A stretch of DNA of 64,000 bases from Dyella sp. ASV21. GTDB lineage: Bacteria > Pseudomonadota > Gammaproteobacteria > Xanthomonadales > Rhodanobacteraceae. The notes below the pieces were generated by a model. The model had not been told where the DNA came from. It saw only the letters and a list, made by a program, of their open reading frames with translations, and ran no database searches. The stretch is taken from the NCBI RefSeq assembly GCF_016428975.1, contig NZ_JAELTT010000012.1, positions 29,920 through 93,919 of the forward strand, given 5' to 3'. The translations under genes and the position numbers were made by a program. Shown in pieces: positions 59,904 to 64,000 of this stretch (its first letter is position 1; every line of letters starts with the position of its first letter).

Positions 59904-61664
59904 TTAGGCGATCACGCGGGCGTGTGCGACCTGAAGGTCGACGTACGTGCGCCCACGAAAAGTGTTGGCGGCCACCTGATACGTGGCCTCAATGTGCTGT
60001 CCCACGGCGACGGGCGCTTCGTGCCCCGGCTCCATCGCCCGAAACCAGATGCCGCGCTGAGCGACGCCGTCTTGATCGACGAGCTCCAACTTCAAGTGGG
60101 ACCCGTCTCCCACCGGCTTGACGCTCAGCACGCGGAACGCGTCCGTGAAGCTCGGCGACTCGAACTCACGCCCATAGGGTTCAAGCGCATCAAGCTCAGC
60201 GATGACATCAAGTGTTGGCGGGCGCCCCAAGGAGCCATCCGACCAAACCACCGGCTGTGCGTTCGTGGTGTCCCGCTGCTTCAGCACCGCGCGACAGAAG
60301 GCTTCGTGGAATCGCTCGATGTTGGCCTCCTGCATCTGAAGGCCTCCAGCGCCGGCATGACCACCCCATCCGAGAAGGCAGCCTGGCTCAGCACGGTCCA
60401 CCTCAGCGAGAGCGCTGCGCACGTGTACACCTTCGATGGTCCGCAGCGATCCGGTTACCAGGCCGGGATGCCCCTGCTTGGGCGAGAGGCAGCACACTGG
60501 ACGGCCGAAGGCTTCGACAAGGCGCGAGGCGGTGATGCCGTGCACCCCGCTGTGCCCGTCGGCGAGGTGGACGACGATAGCGGGAACACCCGCTTCTGCT
60601 TGGACCTCTGCGATCTCGCGCGCGACCTTCGTCATCTCGCGCTCCACGAGCTTGCGCGACTCGTTCTCGGCCTTGAGCAGCTCAGCAAGATAGTCCGCTT
60701 GCGCCTGATCGTTGGATACGAGGAAATCGATAGACGCGATTGCGTCCCCCATGCGGCCGCGCGCATTCACCATGGCACATAAGAAGTGGGACAAGTCCTT
60801 CGTCTTAAAAGGACCGTCGTTGCCCTGCACGCGCTTTGCCGCAATCCACGGCGCGCGCGCAGATGAATTCATGAGGTGAAGGCCATGACGAATGATGGCG
60901 CGGTTGTTCCGAGATTTGCCGAGCGATACAGCGTCAGCAGTCGTTCCTATGCAACTCCACGCCAGGAGCGGGGCGAGCGATGGCGCGCTCTGCGGAAGTG
61001 CGCCGCGTGCGATCAGCTCTCGCCGAACTGCACACATCACCAGAAACATGACGTGGACGCCGGCAATCAATTTGTCTTGGAAAATGCTGTCCTCACGGGC
61101 TGGGTTGACGCAAGCAGCGGCAGACGGCGGCCCTTTGCCTTCAACCCCGTGGTGATCGGTCACCACAACAGGAATCCCTGCCGCCTTCAGTTGCGCAATC
61201 CGCGGCTCATCCCCCGAGCCTTGGTCTCCGGTGCACACAACACACGGCAACTTGACTCGTTCCAGCAGTCGCTCGACCACAGATTCACTCACGCCATAGC
61301 CTTCGCGCATGCGGTGGGACTGCATGTTGACGACGCGGTGAGCAGGAACACCGAAGTAGTCGATCATCGCTAAGCGAAAAACGCTACCGCTGGTTGATCC
61401 ATCGCAGTCGTGATCGGTGAGACCGACGATTGTCGTGTCGGGACACATCACCGCGTCCGCGAGCACCTTCGCGGCGATGTCGATGTCAGGCAACAGGTCC
61501 GGCGGATCAAGCGACTTCACCGCCGGATTGATCAAACCCGCCACATCCTGGACACCTGCTACTCGGCCAGCGATCACGCGTGCCTGCAACGGCGTGTAGC
61601 CCTGCTGCAGTGCTGTGTACATCACGGCTTTGTCGACGGGTCGGGTTCGAAGCTCTGCGTTCAC
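59904..61664 (-). CDS. RecJ-like single-stranded DNA exonuclease (DHH family)
   Basis: A DHH-family nuclease of about 586 residues. Motifs: LTDHDCDGST (motif I), CTGDQGSGDE, TDHHG (motif III), and the DHHA1 domain GWGGHAGAGGLQ near residue 455. These are the metal-binding sites of RecJ, a 5' to 3' exonuclease used in recombination and repair. A C-terminal OB-like domain follows. The GTG at 61664 was chosen as the start; a TTG at 61721 and an ATG at 61622 also exist and none has a strong ribosome binding site. Confidence 0.88.
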   Translation of the reverse strand: MNAELRTRPVDKAVMYTALQQGYTPLQARVIAGRVAGVQDVAGLINPAVKSLDPPDLLPDIDIAAKVLADAVMCPDTTIVGLTDHDCDGSTSGSVFRLAMIDYFGVPAHRVVNMQSHRMREGYGVSESVVERLLERVKLPCVVCTGDQGSGDEPRIAQLKAAGIPVVVTDHHGVEGKGPPSAAACVNPAREDSIFQDKLIAGVHVMFLVMCAVRRELIARGALPQSAPSLAPLLAWSCIGTTADAVSLGKSRNNRAIIRHGLHLMNSSARAPWIAAKRVQGNDGPFKTKDLSHFLCAMVNARGRMGDAIASIDFLVSNDQAQADYLAELLKAENESRKLVEREMTKVAREIAEVQAEAGVPAIVVHLADGHSGVHGITASRLVEAFGRPVCCLSPKQGHPGLVTGSLRTIEGVHVRSALAEVDRAEPGCLLGWGGHAGAGGLQMQEANIERFHEAFCRAVLKQRDTTNAQPVVWSDGSLGRPPTLDVIAELDALEPYGREFESPSFTDAFRVLSVKPVGDGSHLKLELVDQDGVAQRGIWFRAMEPGHEAPVAVGQHIEATYQVAANTFRGRTYVDLQVAHARVIA

Positions 61665-61751
61665 GGCATGGGTCTCGGGATGGCACCGAACGTCAGCTTG
61701 CCCGGCACCGCAGTTGCGCAAAGAAGGTCAGCATCGCGTTCGGTGGGCACG

Positions 61752-62369
61752 TCATTTCGCCGGCAACCACGCGGGATCGCATCTATCGGGCACTACCCAC
61801 GTTGAGGCGGCGTCCCTACGCACGATGATCAACCTGGGTGCATAGCCCCAGTACTTGCACGCGGCGCCGTCCCAGATCGTCTGGTCGTTGGCCTTCAATG
61901 CGTCCGCGATGGCCTTCTCGATGTTGTCCTTGTCGGGCTTCTGCAGGTGCGGCAAGCCGTTCATGGCGGCCTTGGTCTTCTCGGACCAGGACGGCGGCAT
62001 CGGGAGGATGCAGATCGCCCCAGACCGGTTCGGGACTCGAACGCGGCGCAATCGCAGCTCGTCGCAGAAGGCGCGGTACCGAAGCACGGCAGGACGCTTC
62101 TGCCAGCGATCGCGTTGGGTCATACGCGGCTTGCCCACCACCAAAACGTCGACAACCTGGATCTCGGGGATCTCGGCGTCCTCGCGTGTCGCGCTCAAGA
62201 GGTTCGCAAGCAGCGACGAAGCGGTGGCACGACTGCGTAAGCGCTGCGGACCCGCCGTCGGGCGAACGGCCTTTACTGCCGGCTGAGGCGCGCGCGCGGC
62301 CGTGCACGTGCCATGCGACTCGCGCAGGAAATCTGCCCAGGCCTGCCGGTGTCCCGCTCGATTAGCCAT
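61752..62369 (-). CDS. RusA-like Holliday junction resolvase
   Basis: A 205-residue protein. VVGKPRMTQRDRW and then HLQKPDKDNIEKAIADAL and IWDG carry the acidic residues of RusA-type resolvases (KPDxDN motif), which cut four-way DNA junctions. The N-terminal 60 residues are an added basic region. The ATG at 62369 overlaps the HU-like gene by 8 bases; the longer frame upstream lies in the HU gene and is not used. Next to a RecJ-like nuclease this forms a recombination set. Confidence 0.85.
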   Translation of the reverse strand: MANRAGHRQAWADFLRESHGTCTAARAPQPAVKAVRPTAGPQRLRSRATASSLLANLLSATREDAEIPEIQVVDVLVVGKPRMTQRDRWQKRPAVLRYRAFCDELRLRRVRVPNRSGAICILPMPPSWSEKTKAAMNGLPHLQKPDKDNIEKAIADALKANDQTIWDGAACKYWGYAPRLIIVRRDAASTWVVPDRCDPAWLPAK

Positions 62370-62667
62370 CCTCGTCCCCCGTGACCGCGTAGCCAAGGCG
62401 CACGGCCGATTTGAATTGTGCGCTGGGCTTGAACGCTGGCACTTTCGTTTCCGGGAGCCATACGGGTTCGCGCGTGCGCGGATCCTTCCCGGAACGGGCG
62501 GGCCATGCCTTGGCCTGGAACTGCCCAAAGCCGGAGATCTGGACCGACTCACCCTCAGCGACGTGTTGCGTGATGATCCTCGTCATCGCGTTGACCACCT
62601 TCATAGCGGCGCAACGGCTCATTCCTGTTGCTGCGTGGATCTTTTCTACTAACTCGGACTTCGTCAT
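62362..62667 (-). CDS. HU/IHF-family DNA-bending protein
   Basis: A 101-residue HU/IHF-type protein. MTKSELVEKIHAATGMSRCA is the helical N-terminal dimerisation part, QISGFGQFQAKAW the beta arm base, and RTREPVWLPETKVPAFKPSA the DNA-gripping arm, with PAFKPS the typical end motif. It bends DNA and may assist replication or recombination of the element. Its stop overlaps the RusA-like start, so the two are co-translated. Confidence 0.92.
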   Translation of the reverse strand: MTKSELVEKIHAATGMSRCAAMKVVNAMTRIITQHVAEGESVQISGFGQFQAKAWPARSGKDPRTREPVWLPETKVPAFKPSAQFKSAVRLGYAVTGDEDG

Positions 62668-62721
62668 CTCTTCCCCTGAAGGCCGGCCTCCTGCGGCCTT
62701 ACGGCGAACATCGGTTGATGG

Positions 62722-63447
62722 TTAGGCTCGCTGCAGAGCGACTTCTTCGAAGCCCAGTTGCACCGCGGCAAAGCCGGCCACGTGCAAGATCTCCGGCAGA
62801 TCGTCCAGGCTCACTTCCAGCTGCTTGGCCCATGCAGCCATGCGCAACTGGTTGGCCTGCAGGAACTCGCTCGGGCGCGGCACGAACCCGTCAGCGACGT
62901 GCGCCGAGATCGAAGCCGTGTCGATGGCAGCCAGCTCGTACTTGTCACCCTTCGTGAACCGGATCCATTGGCGCTTGCGAGGGCGTCCGTCCTGACCCTT
63001 CTTGGTCGACGAGTCGCAGATCATCAGATCAGCCGCCGGAACCATGCGACTCAGACGCGCGAGACATTCGCGCACATAGGGGTGCAGGTCCGTCACGGAC
63101 TCCGGGGTGCCGAAATCCTTTGCGGGGGCATCGGTGGTGCTTGCGCACCAGGAGCCGCGCGGGTTGAGCTTGAACAGCTCCCGTCCGGCCCAGTAGATCT
63201 CCTCCGCCGCAGCTTTGTTGAGGCTGGTTGCAGCGACGAGGCGCTCGATAGCGCGGCCTTCGTGCATGGCATGCGGCGTGAGGTCCAAGCGCAGATTCTT
63301 TGCGCCAGTCGTGCGTTGGATCGTCAGCGAGTTCTGGGACTGGCTCACGACGTTGCCGACAATGTCGGTGGTCACCGACATTGCCTGCGGAATGTGGTGC
63401 TGGATGATGGCCAGGTGGCTCAAGATGTCAGAACGCTTATAGGCCAT
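62722..63447 (-). CDS. Hypothetical protein (241 aa)
   Basis: Not recognised. It starts MAYKRSDILSHLAIIQHHIP, with the ATG 2 bases after the previous stop and GGAGAAGATTTGATC as ribosome binding site, so it is coupled to the lytic transglycosylase gene. The central part contains ADLMICDSSTKKGQDGRPRK, and the fold appears alpha/beta. The gene order suggests a transfer-linked role, but nothing in the sequence shows it. Confidence 0.65.
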   Translation of the reverse strand: MAYKRSDILSHLAIIQHHIPQAMSVTTDIVGNVVSQSQNSLTIQRTTGAKNLRLDLTPHAMHEGRAIERLVAATSLNKAAAEEIYWAGRELFKLNPRGSWCASTTDAPAKDFGTPESVTDLHPYVRECLARLSRMVPAADLMICDSSTKKGQDGRPRKRQWIRFTKGDKYELAAIDTASISAHVADGFVPRPSEFLQANQLRMAAWAKQLEVSLDDLPEILHVAGFAAVQLGFEEVALQRA

Positions 63448-63449
63448 GA

Positions 63450-63992
63450 TCAAATCTTCTCCGAGGATTGCTGGGCCATCCGCGCCTGTCGGCGCTCGAT
63501 GGCGTGTTCGATTAACTGCAGGTACACGGCTTGCACTTCTGGTGTCGGCGAATGGTAGAGCGCGATCGCTTCAGCCATGGTCTTGCTCCGACTCCTCCCA
63601 TCCTTGTATAGCCATGCCTGGACGAAGATGTTGACGCAGAGATTGTTCCGTAGCGTCGCTTCGTCGATTCCCCGCGCTGCGAGCTTACCCAGATGCTGAG
63701 AATTGATCTGGGCCTTTCCGATGTCGTACGAGAGATCCTTGTTTAGCTTGGAGTTCTCGCCGACGGTACCGCCTTCGACGTCGAGAATGACGTAAAGCGG
63801 CATGGTCTCCACGTGGAAGATGGTCGAGGCCTTCTCCACGCACATCCGAGTCTGGGGGTCATCCTCTGGGAACGGCCTCGGCTTGGCCGGGGGCTTCTTG
63901 GTGAGGAAGGTGATGCCCGGGACCACTTTCGGTCTCGGCTCCGTCGGGACTTGCTCGGCCGGCGGCGTTGTCAGCCTTAGGGTCTTCGGCAC
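63450..63992 (-). CDS. VirB1-like lytic transglycosylase, 5' end uncertain
   Basis: At least 180 residues. The C-terminal domain (about 48-175) has the soluble lytic transglycosylase pattern: YVILDVEGGTVGENSKLN (catalytic Glu in VEGG), DIGKAQINSQHLGKLAARGI and LCVNIFVQAWLYKDG. VirB1-type enzymes open the cell wall for a type IV secretion channel. No signal peptide is visible from the GTG at 63992, and the frame stays open to the window edge, so the true start is probably to the right of the window. Confidence 0.8.
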   Translation of the reverse strand: MPKTLRLTTPPAEQVPTEPRPKVVPGITFLTKKPPAKPRPFPEDDPQTRMCVEKASTIFHVETMPLYVILDVEGGTVGENSKLNKDLSYDIGKAQINSQHLGKLAARGIDEATLRNNLCVNIFVQAWLYKDGRSRSKTMAEAIALYHSPTPEVQAVYLQLIEHAIERRQARMAQQSSEKI

Positions 63993-64000
63993 CGAGGCGA

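Overview
The window reads as part of a large conjugative plasmid or integrative conjugative element from a GC-rich proteobacterium. Xanthomonadales (Luteibacter, Lysobacter or Stenotrophomonas-like hosts) or Burkholderiales are the best guesses from the gene families, but the sequence does not settle the species. There are no rRNA, tRNA, ribosomal-protein or core metabolic genes. Instead there is a MobH-type relaxase and coupling protein, a PRTRC cassette, many DNA-processing enzymes and a long series of orphan genes. No insertion sequence, integrase or CRISPR array was seen.

Region 1 (about 1-21.7 kb, almost entirely minus strand) starts with a UvrD-type helicase cut by the window edge. It continues with a Toprim primase, a chaperone-like trio (MoxR AAA+ ATPase, DUF3150 protein, and a zincin-motif/VWA protein), a DUF1173-like protein, a Cas4/RecB-like nuclease with cysteines suited to an Fe-S cluster, a divergent SSB-like protein, and about a dozen orphan small proteins. 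These sit in short operons, each with its own hairpin-rich leader. Two leaders share a three-hairpin RNA whose stems are kept while the bases change, placed just downstream of a TTGACA promoter. Other leaders share a GATTTTC-plus-hairpin start or a second motif just before the ribosome binding site.

Region 2 (21.9-26.1 kb, plus strand) holds an AcaB/DUF1845-like protein coupled to a second UvrD helicase, then three small membrane or secreted proteins and a terminator. Region 3 (26.2-32.9 kb, minus) is the transfer core: TraI (MobH), TraD, an unknown protein and a DUF4400 membrane protein, plus a HAD-type protein. Region 4 (33.0-40.2 kb, minus) is a surface module: TraT lipoprotein, a YadA-like trimeric adhesin of 1645 residues, and a secreted Sel1-repeat protein.

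Region 5 (40.3-53.9 kb, minus) carries an Mrr-like nuclease, a RecG-like helicase with a small membrane protein overlapping its start, a canonical SSB with an odd C-terminus, and then a long overlapping operon: methyltransferase-helicase, small protein, WGR-DNA ligase, and PRTRC proteins E, C, F, B, A and ThiF. The PRTRC set looks like a ubiquitin-style pathway: an E1-like ThiF, an E2-like protein B, a JAMM protease-like protein A and a ubiquitin-like protein C. This is the most interesting system here. Region 6 (54.0-64.0 kb) has a membrane histidine kinase and its response regulator, two orphan proteins, a membrane-anchored but probably inactive nuclease-fold protein, and a minus-strand recombination set (RecJ-like nuclease, RusA-like resolvase, HU-like protein) downstream of a VirB1-like lytic transglycosylase at the right edge.
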